Source: Leishmania infantum JPCM5
Lineage: Eukaryota; Euglenozoa; Kinetoplastea; Trypanosomatida; Trypanosomatidae
Assembly: GCF_000002875.2 (NCBI RefSeq)
Contig: NC_009418.2
Location: forward strand, 1,352,273-1,416,272
Direction of reading: 5' to 3'
Length of the DNA stretch: 64,000 bases
Each line of letters begins with the position of its first letter. Position 1 is the first letter of the stretch. This document shows, piece after piece, positions 22,159 through 32,552 of the stretch. Below the pieces are notes generated by a model. It had not been told where the DNA came from and ran no database searches. It was given only the letters and a program-made list of their open reading frames with translations. A program made the position numbers and the translations under genes.

Positions 22159-24981
22159 ATGCCAGCTGTCACGCTTGCGCAGCAATGTAGATTCCGGCAT
22201 GTGCTCAGGTGCGCTTGCCTTATAGTTCTACTGGGCCTTTCGCTCGGCTCTTCACCGACACTTGTGACGGCTCAAGACGAGCCGGCGCGTGACGGCATTG
22301 CGCCGCTGCCCGAGGGCGCGCAGCAGGCGGAGTTCGAGTTAGCCATGCCAGTTCCTGTAGCAGAGTATGTGGATCCTGTAGGGCCTTCCGAGCGTCCTAG
22401 GGAAGCTGTCGTCGAGGTTTCGGTTGAGGTCCCGCTCGATGACGGTGCTGTTGCCGAGCACGATGTATCGGATGCACCACACGCTGATGCTGAAGAGCAG
22501 AGAGTGATTGAGGAGGCCCGGATGGCTGAAGCGAGCCTAGAGGCCGCGGAGACGCGAAGGGACGTGCAGGCGGAGCGAGAAGAGGATAGGCGACTCGAGG
22601 AAAATGAGAGAACGGCGGCGGAAGCGCAGAGCCCTTCAGAAGAAGCCGCAGCACAGAAGGCGGTGGAAACTCAAAGATCCGTTGAAGCTGCAATGGAGGA
22701 GGAGCCCTTTCCGTCGACGGTCCGTGTGTCGGCTGAGGAAAACGGTGCCCAGCCATCAGGCAGTGGCGCTTTTCATTCAGAAGACCTCGCGCAAGAAGCA
22801 GCGGTACACCATGATGAGCAGTTGCCACCGCCGGCTGACTCAGTGATGGAGGTAGAGCCCTCATCTTCAACGGGTACCGCGACCCTCGACACGCATTTGC
22901 CCACGAAAGAGAAGGGGAACAAACACATGGCAGAGGAGACCAAGAGGGCAGAAGCTCAAATCGCTGCGGAGGCGCAGCAGGCGGATACGGCCCCTCACCT
23001 TGAGGAGATGCCCAAGGCGGCCGAAGCCAGTGCGGCCGAAGAGGCGAAGCAGTTGGGGGAAACGAGGGTTGTCCAGGAGTCACAAAAAAAGGAGCAAGTC
23101 CGCATAGCTGAAGAAGCGGCTCGGCAGGCCGAGGAGGCGGCTCGCCAGGCTGAAGCGGCTCTCCAAGCTGAGGAAGCGCAGAAAGATGAGAAGGAAAGGC
23201 TTGCTGAGGAACGTCGCAAAGGCGAGGAGGCTCGTCTAGCACGAGAGGCACAACGCGCGGACGCGCAAAGGGCCGAAGAAGAAGCGCGACGTGCAGAAAC
23301 GAGGAGGAAGGCGGAGGAGAAACGTCAGGTTGATGCGGCAGAGGCCCAAAGGCGGCTGAATACAGAACGGAAGCCGGTGCTTGCCAAGATAGACGAGGAA
23401 AGGGTGCGGTTCCGGACAGCCGCATCCGACCTCATAACACAGCAGGAGGTGGAGAAGTCGTCTGCGGCGCGGCGCGACAGGGCCGTCGCCACCGAACTGC
23501 AGAAGTCCATGGAGAAAAAGCTCGAGGCCCTCCAGCAAGATCTCGTCACGCTGGGGCGTGTCTCGGTGACGCTTCGCGGCAGGGTGAGCGCGCTCTTGCA
23601 CAGTAGTACACTTACGCAGGTGCAGGAGGACGCCCAGGCGTTGGATGAGGTGGTGGTGAAGGCGGGTGAGACGCTCGATAGCATTCGCGAGGCCGCCGAC
23701 TCACTCGCGGATGCGGCGCGTGCGGCTGTGGGGAATGAGAAAGACGCCCCTGCTACAACCGCAGAGAAGATCACGCTACTAGCGAAGCAGAAGATGGCAC
23801 TGGAAACTGCCCGCGACGCTGCAATCCAGCACTTCCTGGAGCGCCTGCAGGCCATTGACTCACAGCTTGTAGAGGCGGCGGAGCAGACAGAGACAGAAGA
23901 GACAGCGGTTGCAGGGCCTGCCGAGGCTGCCGAGGGCCTGGCCACTCCTCCTCTGTCGCCTGTTGCACCTGCAGGAGTGGAGGCACCGCAAGAGGTAGTG
24001 TCGCTGCCCTCCGAGGCTCCCCGACCAGTGGGGACCTCCACACATGCTCCGACTCCCTCCGCTCCCCGAGCAGAGCCACGGGTGAACTCGCCAAAGCACG
24101 CAGAGGAGAGCCACAGCCGATACCGCGGCGAGCTGAGCGAAACGCCGGCAAATCGGGGCGGGGAAGAAGGCTACAGCGAAAGCAGTTACGAGGCCTACCA
24201 CCGCGAGGGCGGCGCACCGTACAAGGTGAAGCGGCACATGGAGATTGCTGGCACAGTGGTGGTGATTACTATCGCTGCAACCGTGCAGACCCTCCGCTGG
24301 TGCCGCAGCGGGTGTCGCTGTGGCGAGGAGGAGGATGAGGAGACCTCCGAGGATGTGACACCAGAACTTCAAGCAAGAGAGACATCCTTGGCATCCCCAC
24401 AGATGTCGCCCCCTCAGAGCGGCGGACCGTTGCAGCAGCGGCCGCAGGCATCACCGCCGTCTACGTTGCGACCTCGCGGAGCCAACGCAGGACCCGACCG
24501 AAATGGCATGGAGTTGCCGAGTCGCTGGGAAAGCGGCAACATTCCGCCTCCGTCGCAGCGCGGCACGCCATCCGCCTCTTCCGAGCAAATGCGCTTGCCT
24601 GCCGAGGAGGGCGACATCCTTTCGCCGACACCCGTGTTGCGCCACCACCCGGACGCCTTTCCGCTCGGTGCCCCGGTGCCGGGCAGGCCTGGAGTCACCC
24701 GAAGACCTCCACATGGGACCCCGCCTCTCGACACTGCACGCGCGCCGCCACCCCCGGGTACGACATCCCCATTTACGCCGTCTCGAAACGAGGCACTGGG
24801 CATATCTCTTACTCCCACGCAGCGGCAGCTGCCGCTACCTGGCGGGCAGTTTGGTGGCCCGTCTTCGCCACCACTGTCGGGCCACCCGTCAATGGCGGGA
24901 ACACCACTGCAGATGCACCGCCGCCGAAGCAATGGTGACGACTTTGAGCTGCGCAACCCCTTTCTCTCGCGTTGGTCGTAG
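22159..24981 (+). CDS. Secretory coiled-coil membrane protein with Pro-rich tail, unknown function
   Basis: This 940-aa protein begins with a signal peptide (hydrophobic core 'CLIVLLGLSLG', likely cleavage after TLVTA near residue 39). Residues about 110-430 are dominated by Ala, Glu, Arg and Lys with TolA-like strings such as EEAARQAEEAARQAEAALQA. A second helical region (about 430-600) follows, then a Pro/Ala linker. One membrane segment is seen at 694-714 ('EIAGTVVVITIAATVQTLRW') followed by Cys-containing and acidic residues. The final 200 residues are rich in Pro, Ser and Gly and are probably cytosolic and disordered. The likely topology is type I. I do not recognise a family; the low-complexity coiled coil makes similarity searches unreliable. 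The start was chosen at the ATG just after the splice acceptor; an earlier GTG in frame was rejected. Confidence 0.78.
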   Translation: MPAVTLAQQCRFRHVLRCACLIVLLGLSLGSSPTLVTAQDEPARDGIAPLPEGAQQAEFELAMPVPVAEYVDPVGPSERPREAVVEVSVEVPLDDGAVAEHDVSDAPHADAEEQRVIEEARMAEASLEAAETRRDVQAEREEDRRLEENERTAAEAQSPSEEAAAQKAVETQRSVEAAMEEEPFPSTVRVSAEENGAQPSGSGAFHSEDLAQEAAVHHDEQLPPPADSVMEVEPSSSTGTATLDTHLPTKEKGNKHMAEETKRAEAQIAAEAQQADTAPHLEEMPKAAEASAAEEAKQLGETRVVQESQKKEQVRIAEEAARQAEEAARQAEAALQAEEAQKDEKERLAEERRKGEEARLAREAQRADAQRAEEEARRAETRRKAEEKRQVDAAEAQRRLNTERKPVLAKIDEERVRFRTAASDLITQQEVEKSSAARRDRAVATELQKSMEKKLEALQQDLVTLGRVSVTLRGRVSALLHSSTLTQVQEDAQALDEVVVKAGETLDSIREAADSLADAARAAVGNEKDAPATTAEKITLLAKQKMALETARDAAIQHFLERLQAIDSQLVEAAEQTETEETAVAGPAEAAEGLATPPLSPVAPAGVEAPQEVVSLPSEAPRPVGTSTHAPTPSAPRAEPRVNSPKHAEESHSRYRGELSETPANRGGEEGYSESSYEAYHREGGAPYKVKRHMEIAGTVVVITIAATVQTLRWCRSGCRCGEEEDEETSEDVTPELQARETSLASPQMSPPQSGGPLQQRPQASPPSTLRPRGANAGPDRNGMELPSRWESGNIPPPSQRGTPSASSEQMRLPAEEGDILSPTPVLRHHPDAFPLGAPVPGRPGVTRRPPHGTPPLDTARAPPPPGTTSPFTPSRNEALGISLTPTQRQLPLPGGQFGGPSSPPLSGHPSMAGTPLQMHRRRSNGDDFELRNPFLSRWS

Positions 24982-25764
24982 AAGAGCAGGGGGCGTGGCG
25001 TTTCAAGGTAGGAGGGTGTTATTGTGCTGAAGTCTCTCTGTCTTCCACTCTCTTTGTGGACGGAAACCCGAGGGCACGGGCTTGGACAGCGGTGCTGCTG
25101 GTCTCGCCTCCCGTTCCCTCTTTACATCTGCTGGCATGGCGGTTGACTGCTGTGCATCGGACCATCGTTTCTCGTCGCCTCCTTTTTTTTTCGATTTCGC
25201 TTCTCTTTTTTCAAATCCTTTCCTCTCCATGCTTTCCGCTTCTTCTCTGGTTGCATTGCTGCCGCGTGGTGTCTTGTGCGTGACGAATCTCTTGCGCTAT
25301 ATGAAGGGGGTGGACAGCATCTTCACCTGGCGCATGAGGGGATTCATGGGGGAAACTTGTTGAGTTCTTTCTGAGCTCACTTTCTAAGCTGCCCGCAACC
25401 CTCCCCTTCCCTTCTTCTTTCTCTGGTGCACCTCCAACACCTTTTGTGGTGTCTCATCGTGGGATTGGGGAAAAAGGGAAGTTCTTCGGCAGCTCTCGCG
25501 GTGAGGACGCGTTCTCATTGCTCCTCTGCTACTTGATCCGGCTCGCCCTCTCTTCCTCTCTGTAATCATGTCATTTTCGCCTTTCTTCCCTTTGTTTGCC
25601 ACCGTGCGCTCGTAGCCACCACCACACGGCACACCACCTCTAACCACCCCACACGTACGCTCATCGACAAGGTTGAAAGCGAAACAGAGGGTGGTGTGAG
25701 AGTTTCCCTTTCACCTCCAACGTCTTCGCTCTCATCATACAAAAACAATTCTCTTGTGCACCGC
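24982..25764. other. Intergenic region, coiled-coil protein to 870-aa protein
   Basis: About 780 bases, no supported gene; T/C-rich tracts at about 25180-25240 and 25395-25430. The frame of the next gene is open for 23 codons upstream of its ATG, starting with GTG. Confidence 0.5.
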
Positions 25765-28377
25765 ATGCCTTCGGAAGATGAGTCGTCGTGGCGGCTTCTC
25801 TTCGGCATCGCCCTGAGCCATGGCGAGTTGCTCAGAGCAGGGCGCCTCTCGCATGACGGCTGGATGGTGTTTCTTAGCTCTGCGCAACTCATCGGCCCCG
25901 CGACAGGGGTCTTTCCTGTTCTGCTCGACCAGCTGTGGCAGCGGCAATCCTTGAGTGAAGGTGCGCGACAGGCAGGCGTCAACGAGCATGATCCAGGACC
26001 TGCCTCCGTTTCGTCACGGGCCTTCTCACTTAGCGTTGGGTCATCGCGTATGTCTTTGATATCCAGAGACTTCCAGCGCTCCGGGAATATCACAACAGCG
26101 CCGTCGTCCTCAATGCCGCGGCCGTCGAGCGCGGCGCATGAAGGCGAATCTATTGGATTCAGCGGCTTTGTGGATATGATGAAGGTGATCTGCGTGCGTA
26201 TCTTCCAAACCCAGCGCTTCACGCGCCTGCGTGAGGGGCACGGGAACTTCGATGAAGGCGAAGGGGAGTCTGCACTTCGTGCACTACGTGAAAGTGCTGA
26301 GGACCACGTTCTGCTGACCGAGTCGGTGAAGTACACAGCCGCTACGTTTCTGCGGCCTTTCATCTCGCGGTGCGTCATCCATGCATCGTCGCAGATGCGG
26401 CTTCACCCGGCGCGAAATGGATGGGCACTGCATGTGAACCGACTGGTGGCGCACGTTGTCGGAGCCTTACTCCACACGGCAATTCTTCCGCTTTTCCGCA
26501 AGTACGCAGTGGCTGGCCGCCTGTCGGAGGCCGGCTACCGCGCATTCATCCGAGACGCTTTCCCTGTACTGGACGCCGTCAAAGAGACTTGCGCGGTGGC
26601 CATCTTCTATCACGGCGGGTTTCCAGACATTAGGCCCCTTGTGAAGGGTCTGCAGCCGCTAGCAGCGTCGGTCTCTCCAGAGCTCGCCACGGTGGTCTCC
26701 GAGCCAACACTTGGCTTCACAGATTTTATCGAAGCAATGCTGATGCTGACGGTGGTGGTGTACTCGGACGAGGTGCGCTACCCCGCTCAACGACCCATTA
26801 CTGCCAAGGTCTGGTCTTTCTTTGAGGAGCATGTTTGCGGCCGCGCGCTCCGCGGCGCTGCCATGTGTTCTGACCCGTACGTCACTGGTCGCTACGCCAC
26901 GGTTCCGCCTGGCCTCGTCGCTGTCTACCCAGCGGTAGCGCCGCGGTTGCAGTGCCCGTGTCTTTTTGTGGAGGTCATCAATTTTCAGGGGGATAACGTG
27001 ACGGGTGGCGCAGTGCAACCACCTGCAGCGCAAGCATCCAACAAAGGCCCGCCATCGTCGCTGTTTCTGACGGAGGTGACAGTCGCCGAAACAGAGTTGT
27101 CGTTGTGCTCGCCGTGGGACTGCGGTGCCAACTCCGACGTTGCCTTGCAGGCTGCAGCGACGTTTTTCGCGACCGAGTGGAGCTTGCTGGAGCGGAATCG
27201 ATGTGTACCTCTCTTTGGCCGAAGCCGAGCTTCTGTCAGCCACGCGATCATGATCTGCGGCGCTGCTGTAGAGGCCGCTCCGACGAGGTGCCCTGAAATT
27301 TTGCAGGTTCCCCTCCCCGACTCGCTGCAGCAGCCGACGCTGTATCAGTGCGCTGTGGAGGCTGCCGCCGCCACAGCAGTCGACGGAGTTTTCGAAGAGG
27401 GGGCCGTGTGCATCCTCTTCACACCCTTCCGCTCTCTTACCGTTGAGTTGGCTGTCTCTGATGATGATGCAGCAACCAGGGACAAAGACGGTGAATCAGC
27501 GACACAAACTGGCTCTTGGGGATGCGCGGACGTTATTGCGACTGACACGCCCCTTGTGCAAGTCGTCCCGCCCCGCCTGCTCGCGCCGCTCCACACACTC
27601 TTCGTATCTCAAACTCCAGCACGTAGCGGCGACGATCCAGCCGCATCTGCGCAGCCCCGCATATCGCTTTCGGCGGTGTGCGAGCTGTGCCGGCAGCTGC
27701 AGTGGTGCGCCACCTCTTACAAGCAGCAGCACGACTTACCGTCACTATGCGCACAGGCATGGACGAAATATGGCGACTTTCAGCGCATTCTTCACTCTAC
27801 GGTGAGCCGACACGGGAACACTTCCTCCGTCGGTGGAGCGTTGTCATCCTTCACGGAGCAAGCCGCCTTGCTCAGCTTCACGGACCTCATCGGCTGCTTA
27901 GCCACAGTGCTCTTTCTGGAGCAAGGCGGGAGGCTGAGTGACGTGCCTGACGTGCCGCGCCGTCTAGAGTTCGCGCTGTCCTCCTTTCCATCTACCTTCA
28001 CCTCTGCCACTGGAACTGCTTCTCGTGTCCCGGACGCCGGGCTGCGATCGCCAGACATCTACAGTATTCCATACAACGCCTTCCGTGATGTGCCCTACCT
28101 CACAGCGCTTGAGCGCAAACGCAAGCAGTCGAAAGAAGCACAGGAGCGCCGCACCGCTTTGATTGCGTCCTTGCGGGAGCACCACGCACTACAGATCCCA
28201 ACCCCTGTCACGCTGCCGCCTCTCCCGGAAGACCGGCCGTGTGCAATGCGCCTGGTGTCCCAGTACGGCGCGGCAAATCCGACAACAGTCTTTCACGCTG
28301 TCATGCGCGACGGAGCGGAAGCCATAAAAGCCCACTTCCTGCAGCAGGAGCTAGCCATCCCCGAAATGCCCGAGTGA
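25765..28377 (+). CDS. 870-aa protein of unknown function with repeated EF-hand-like helical modules
   Basis: I do not recognise this protein. No signal peptide or membrane segment is evident. A similar arrangement appears at least twice and perhaps three times: a helix with 'AGRLS..G(W/Y)..F' followed some 60-130 residues later by 'F.(G/D)F(V/I)(D/E)MM/ML'. Examples are residues about 23-150 ('AGRLSHDGWMVFL' and 'IGFSGFVDMMKVI'), 242-325 ('LFRKYAVAGRLSEAGYRAFI' and 'LGFTDFIEAMLML') and, weaker, about 670-725 ('LLSFTDLIGCLATVLF'). This spacing recalls degenerate EF-hand or p25-alpha-type units, but calcium-binding loops are not evident. A beta-rich segment (about 395-600) separates them. The C-terminus has a basic helix 'ERKRKQSKEAQERR'. 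Start at MPSEDESSWRLL, the first ATG. Confidence 0.75.
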   Translation: MPSEDESSWRLLFGIALSHGELLRAGRLSHDGWMVFLSSAQLIGPATGVFPVLLDQLWQRQSLSEGARQAGVNEHDPGPASVSSRAFSLSVGSSRMSLISRDFQRSGNITTAPSSSMPRPSSAAHEGESIGFSGFVDMMKVICVRIFQTQRFTRLREGHGNFDEGEGESALRALRESAEDHVLLTESVKYTAATFLRPFISRCVIHASSQMRLHPARNGWALHVNRLVAHVVGALLHTAILPLFRKYAVAGRLSEAGYRAFIRDAFPVLDAVKETCAVAIFYHGGFPDIRPLVKGLQPLAASVSPELATVVSEPTLGFTDFIEAMLMLTVVVYSDEVRYPAQRPITAKVWSFFEEHVCGRALRGAAMCSDPYVTGRYATVPPGLVAVYPAVAPRLQCPCLFVEVINFQGDNVTGGAVQPPAAQASNKGPPSSLFLTEVTVAETELSLCSPWDCGANSDVALQAAATFFATEWSLLERNRCVPLFGRSRASVSHAIMICGAAVEAAPTRCPEILQVPLPDSLQQPTLYQCAVEAAAATAVDGVFEEGAVCILFTPFRSLTVELAVSDDDAATRDKDGESATQTGSWGCADVIATDTPLVQVVPPRLLAPLHTLFVSQTPARSGDDPAASAQPRISLSAVCELCRQLQWCATSYKQQHDLPSLCAQAWTKYGDFQRILHSTVSRHGNTSSVGGALSSFTEQAALLSFTDLIGCLATVLFLEQGGRLSDVPDVPRRLEFALSSFPSTFTSATGTASRVPDAGLRSPDIYSIPYNAFRDVPYLTALERKRKQSKEAQERRTALIASLREHHALQIPTPVTLPPLPEDRPCAMRLVSQYGAANPTTVFHAVMRDGAEAIKAHFLQQELAIPEMPE

Positions 28378-29213
28378 CACAAGGCATTCGTGGTGGCAGC
28401 CGTGCGAGGCTCGACGAATACGCTGCGGGTCTGTACGCCTTCTTTTTATGTGTATGTCTGCTTGCCCTCGCCTTCTCTCACGGACGATATCTTGAGCGCA
28501 GTCCGGCGTGGTCTGGCGAGCGGGCTTGATTCGCGCGTCTGAGTGTTTTTGTTCCTTGTGCGTGGGCGGGGCTCTTTTGGAGCGCTTTGCCGCGAGCAGA
28601 CATACACGCACGTCATGTACACTACCGTTGCCCTACAATGCACGCACCCGCAGGGTGCTGACTGCCTGGAGTAGCATCCGCAAGCACTTGACGCGAGTCA
28701 CGTAAACTGTCGCTAAGGAGGAGGGAGGGGAAGGGGTGATGGTGGTGGAATGACCAGCAAAGACACAAGGTGCCCCCTCCCCCTATTGGCTTCGATGTGC
28801 GTGTGCGTGACAATGATGGCCTGGCTTGTGGACTAGGCGGCACGCAACACGCACGCACAGCAGGAGGCTCTCTATTTTCTCCTGACATGCCTATCCTCGT
28901 TACTCCTCTCGTGTGTGTGCAAGGAGTGTGCTACGACCCACTCCCTGTGTCTTTTCGACGAAGCGCTGCCGCCTCTCAATGGACTGGAAAAAAAGAGAAA
29001 GATGGACCGGCAGTGCCTCATCTTCTCATTGGGGCGACTCCGGCTGCACTGCGGGGCTCAACCCTGATTATCTCCCTCTCGCTGCATCTCCCCCTTTCCC
29101 TTCGTTTCCTTTGTTGGTGCCGGTATTCGTCTGCTTCGCTTTACAGCTCTCATACGACGACTTGAAAAGAGGCACCAACACACGGATACGGACGTCCTAG
29201 CGAACCTGGCAGA
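28378..29213. other. Intergenic region before PI 4-kinase
   Basis: About 840 bases with no supported gene, GT-rich at the 5' side. Its last part contains a clear polypyrimidine tract ending in ACAG at 29145-29146. Confidence 0.5.
29083..29146 (+). promoter_or_regulatory. Putative trans-splice acceptor for PI 4-kinase
   Basis: C/T-rich tract of about 60 bases ending in TTTACAG (AG at 29145-29146), 68 bases before the ATG at 29214. Confidence 0.5.
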
Positions 29214-31049
29214 ATGGGCGGCATACCGAAACGACGGGCGGAGGCGCAGCGCCGCTCAATGCTGAAAAATCTGCAGCTGATCTCTTTCACCGACCAGTCT
29301 GCGGAAGAGCAAGAGATGTGCGTCCGACAGCTCTATGACACAGATATAAGCACGTTGGAGGAGTGCCTGCTGCAAGTCACGCATGTCTGTATCACGCACC
29401 CGAACCCCAACGCGCAGGAGCTGCTGCATAACTTTATGCTTTGGCTTGCCGGCCGTTCGCTGAACATTGCGCTTCGCCTGGCGTGGACTGTGGATGCCGT
29501 ATCAGCTTTCTATAGTTCTACTGGGTTTGCGGGGCGGCTCAAACACATTCACGACAAGCTCGAGAGCTACGCCATCAATCAAGGGCAACCGGCCGTTCCT
29601 TCCGACAGCACCAGCGGTGGCGACGGCAGTCGAACCTCCAGCGACCCCGAGGAGGGCCTTGGCGACGTGGATGCCAGTGTCGTGCAACGGAAGGAGGTAC
29701 GCCTCAAGCTGTACAACGACGAGCGGACTTTTGTGACGACCTTGACGAACCTGAGCAACACTCTCCGCTTTTTTCCAGATCGCAACTACCGCAAGGACGA
29801 GCTGCGCAGAGGTCTGCGAGTGCTGAATCAACGGCTGGAGTCCATGCGTCTCGTCCACCCGCTCTGCACCAGCAGCGAATCTGTACAGTGGATCGTGAAC
29901 ATCTCCGTCGAAGATTGCACCGTTTTCTCGTCACGCGAGCGGGCGCCTTGCCTGATTCGCTACGAGGTCATCGTAGACGACACAGCGACTATGCAAGACC
30001 CGACCGTGACGCGGCTTCGACAGCCTGACGGGCGCTTCCGCGTCCGTGCAGACTCCGATGAGATCTTCGTTCCGGCACCCCCACCGGGGTCTGAGCCACG
30101 GGCCGCGCCGCTGGTAGAAGCGAGCGGAAGCGGTGCCGTGGAGGACGCGTCGCCCGAGGCACTGCAATGCTTGCACGCCGTGTTTGGCGAGAGCAAGAAG
30201 GCGCGCATGGCGCGCGTGCGCAAGTCGTCTCCTTGGGGTGCGCACCCAAACTGGTCCATGAACGCGATGATCGTAAAGGCTGGCGACGATCTCCGGCAGG
30301 AGGAGCTGGCACTGCAGCTCATCCACACTTTCCAATGCATCTGGCAGGAGGCAGGTCTGACGGTCCGTGTGAAGCCGTACGCAGCGCTACCTACGCATCG
30401 CGACTGTGGCCTGCTCGAGGTGATCGAGGACTCTGCGTCGATGGATAGCATTAAGAAAGCGACCCGGGTCAGCAGCATCTACAACTACTACCTCAAGGCC
30501 TACGATGGCGAAGACTCCGTTCTCTATCGCAAGGCGCAACAGAACTTTGTGGAGAGCATGGCCGGCTACAGCATCATCTCATACATCCTCCAAATCAAGG
30601 ACCGGCACAACGGCAACCTCATGATTCGGCGCGACGGCAGCTTGGTTCACATCGACTTTGGCTTTCTGTTCGTGACGTCACCGGGTGGATTGAACTTTGA
30701 ATCCGCGCCGTTCAAGTTGTCGCAGGAGCTCATCGACGTCATGGGTGGCGCCTCGAGCGACGCCTTCAACTACTTTCGCATTCTTGTCTACGAGGCGCTC
30801 GCGGCGGCGCGCGAGCGCTGCGAGGACATCCTCGCGCTGGTCTCTATCTTGACGCCAAACAACGCAATGCCCTGCTTCGGGGCGGACCCGGGCGCCGCCG
30901 TTCGCCAGCTGCGCGGACGCTTTCGCGACGACCTTCTCTCTGAGGCAGACTACGCTGTGTACGCGAAGGAGCTCATTGTGAACAGTGCCGACAACTGGCG
31001 CACTCGACGCTACGACCAGTTCCAGAGCCTCCAGAATGGAATTCTCTAG
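29214..31049 (+). CDS. Phosphatidylinositol 4-kinase type III beta-like
   Basis: This 611-aa protein is a PI3/PI4-kinase family enzyme, most like PI4K type III beta, which makes PI4P at the Golgi for vesicle traffic. The N-terminal helical region includes 'NPNAQELLHNFMLWLAGRS' (residues about 64-82), resembling the lipid-kinase unique (LKU) helical domain. The kinase domain starts near 'WSMNAMIVKAGDDLRQEELA' (the ATP-binding KAGDDLRQE motif). It continues through 'LLEVIEDSASMDSIKK', catalytic DRHNGN (D463) and HIDFGF (D481 of the DFG motif), to 'SAPFKLSQELIDVMGG', typical of PI4Ks. At 611 aa it is shorter than human PI4KB (about 800 aa), mostly in the linker. All catalytic residues are intact. 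The ATG follows a good splice acceptor. Confidence 0.92.
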   Translation: MGGIPKRRAEAQRRSMLKNLQLISFTDQSAEEQEMCVRQLYDTDISTLEECLLQVTHVCITHPNPNAQELLHNFMLWLAGRSLNIALRLAWTVDAVSAFYSSTGFAGRLKHIHDKLESYAINQGQPAVPSDSTSGGDGSRTSSDPEEGLGDVDASVVQRKEVRLKLYNDERTFVTTLTNLSNTLRFFPDRNYRKDELRRGLRVLNQRLESMRLVHPLCTSSESVQWIVNISVEDCTVFSSRERAPCLIRYEVIVDDTATMQDPTVTRLRQPDGRFRVRADSDEIFVPAPPPGSEPRAAPLVEASGSGAVEDASPEALQCLHAVFGESKKARMARVRKSSPWGAHPNWSMNAMIVKAGDDLRQEELALQLIHTFQCIWQEAGLTVRVKPYAALPTHRDCGLLEVIEDSASMDSIKKATRVSSIYNYYLKAYDGEDSVLYRKAQQNFVESMAGYSIISYILQIKDRHNGNLMIRRDGSLVHIDFGFLFVTSPGGLNFESAPFKLSQELIDVMGGASSDAFNYFRILVYEALAAARERCEDILALVSILTPNNAMPCFGADPGAAVRQLRGRFRDDLLSEADYAVYAKELIVNSADNWRTRRYDQFQSLQNGIL

Positions 31050-32552
31050 CAGGCAAACCCGTACACAGTGCCACAAACGGTGCTGTGCTCAACGCGCGTT
31101 CATGGTCGAGTGCTATCAGTGGCTGTCGCGTGGGGGAGGAGACGATTGGCTTTTGTGTTTCTACACGTCCCTGGTCCCCTGCATCGCCTGTACGTCAGTG
31201 CGACTCTTTCCTTCCCTCTGGGTGACGCGTACATGTGTGTGTGTGTGTGCGTGGCTCTTTTCGCATCTTTGCCGCGTCTCAATGCGCATTTGCGTGCCCG
31301 CCGCTGCTGCCGTTCTTGTTGCCCTCATTGCGCGTCTTTACGCTTCTGCACCCAAGTGCAACCATCTCTTCTACTTTGTTTCCTTTGGCTCGTGATCCGC
31401 TGCACTGTCCTCGCGTCCTCGACCTCTCGCGTTCTTCCCAAAAGAGGAGAAAAGCACTATCGCCACCGATTCAGGTGTGCTACCACACTGGAGAGTGAGT
31501 GAGACACGGGAGTGGGAAGGTGCAGCGCAACCGTTGCCCCGTTTCCTCCTGCTAATCCTCACACAGGCTGCTTTCCTTTCCCGAGCCGTCTGTCGGTGCC
31601 CGTTGAGGTACCACTTGCGTGGCTATGCATGCTGCTATCCCGTCGCCACATCACCGTTTGGCCATACCGTGCCCTATCTTTTTTTTTATCCGGCAGCGCA
31701 CACATCAACACTCCATACCTGCCCTTCAACACTGCTATTGAAAACAACAACCCCCGTTCTACGCCCCCTTTTCGCACACGCACGTACACGCAGACGCTAC
31801 TCTTTCGCTTCTTTTCGCGTCAGGCGCGCGGAGCGCACACAAAGAAAACCGAGACGATAAAAGAAAAAAAGCGTTAGCGCGAGGAGCACCCATAACCAAC
31901 GTACACGTCTCCCCCGAGCCTTAGCCCGCGACGCGTGCATTCCTGATCTGACTGCCGCATAACAAATCAGAAAGTCCGCCATTCAATAGACACAGAGAAC
32001 ACACACACACACACGACACACAAAAAGAAACATTTTGAAAGACCCTAAAAAAAGCAACGCACCCACGCATCATACGGTGGGGGCAGTGGCGGCGGACCCA
32101 ACGTGTTCGTTCGGGCCAGCCTTATCACGCAAAGGAAAGCAGAACCAACAAACGAACGGATAAAACGGTGTCGCCTCTTCTTCTGCGTGACGCCGAGTAT
32201 CTGTCGTTCTCGCTCTTGCGATTTGGCGGACTCGCACTATATCAGCTCTCGTATGCAGCACCTTCGCTTTCTTGCCCTCACTTGTTCTCTTATGCGAGTT
32301 TTTCTTCGCCTTCAACTCGATTCGTCGTCGTTGTGCATTATTTGGCAAAGGACTTGGGCACTGCTCCCCTTCCTACCTGGCCTCAACGGCGTTGTACCTC
32401 AAAAGAGCACATACGGCTTCGTAGGGAGGGAGTAACAAAGGCGAAGCAACAGAAGCGGAGAAGTGTCTCGCATACAGGATCACCCCTGCAAAGGACACCG
32501 GTGCTCGCGCGCGCACATACAAGGACATACAGTGGCATACACATAGTTCACG
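31050..32552. other. Long intergenic region, PI 4-kinase to adenosine-kinase-like gene
   Basis: About 1.5 kb without a supported gene. It contains GT repeats (about 31231-31250), an A-rich stretch near 31860, a (CA)n run at about 31999-32014 and scattered pyrimidine tracts. Small ORFs overlap on all frames and encode low-complexity sequence. Confidence 0.5.

Noticed and set aside
22397..23425. 342-codon Pro/Leu-rich ORF on the minus strand
   Set aside because: It is the complement of the Ala/Glu/Arg-rich coiled coil of the + strand gene; such frames stay open because of composition.
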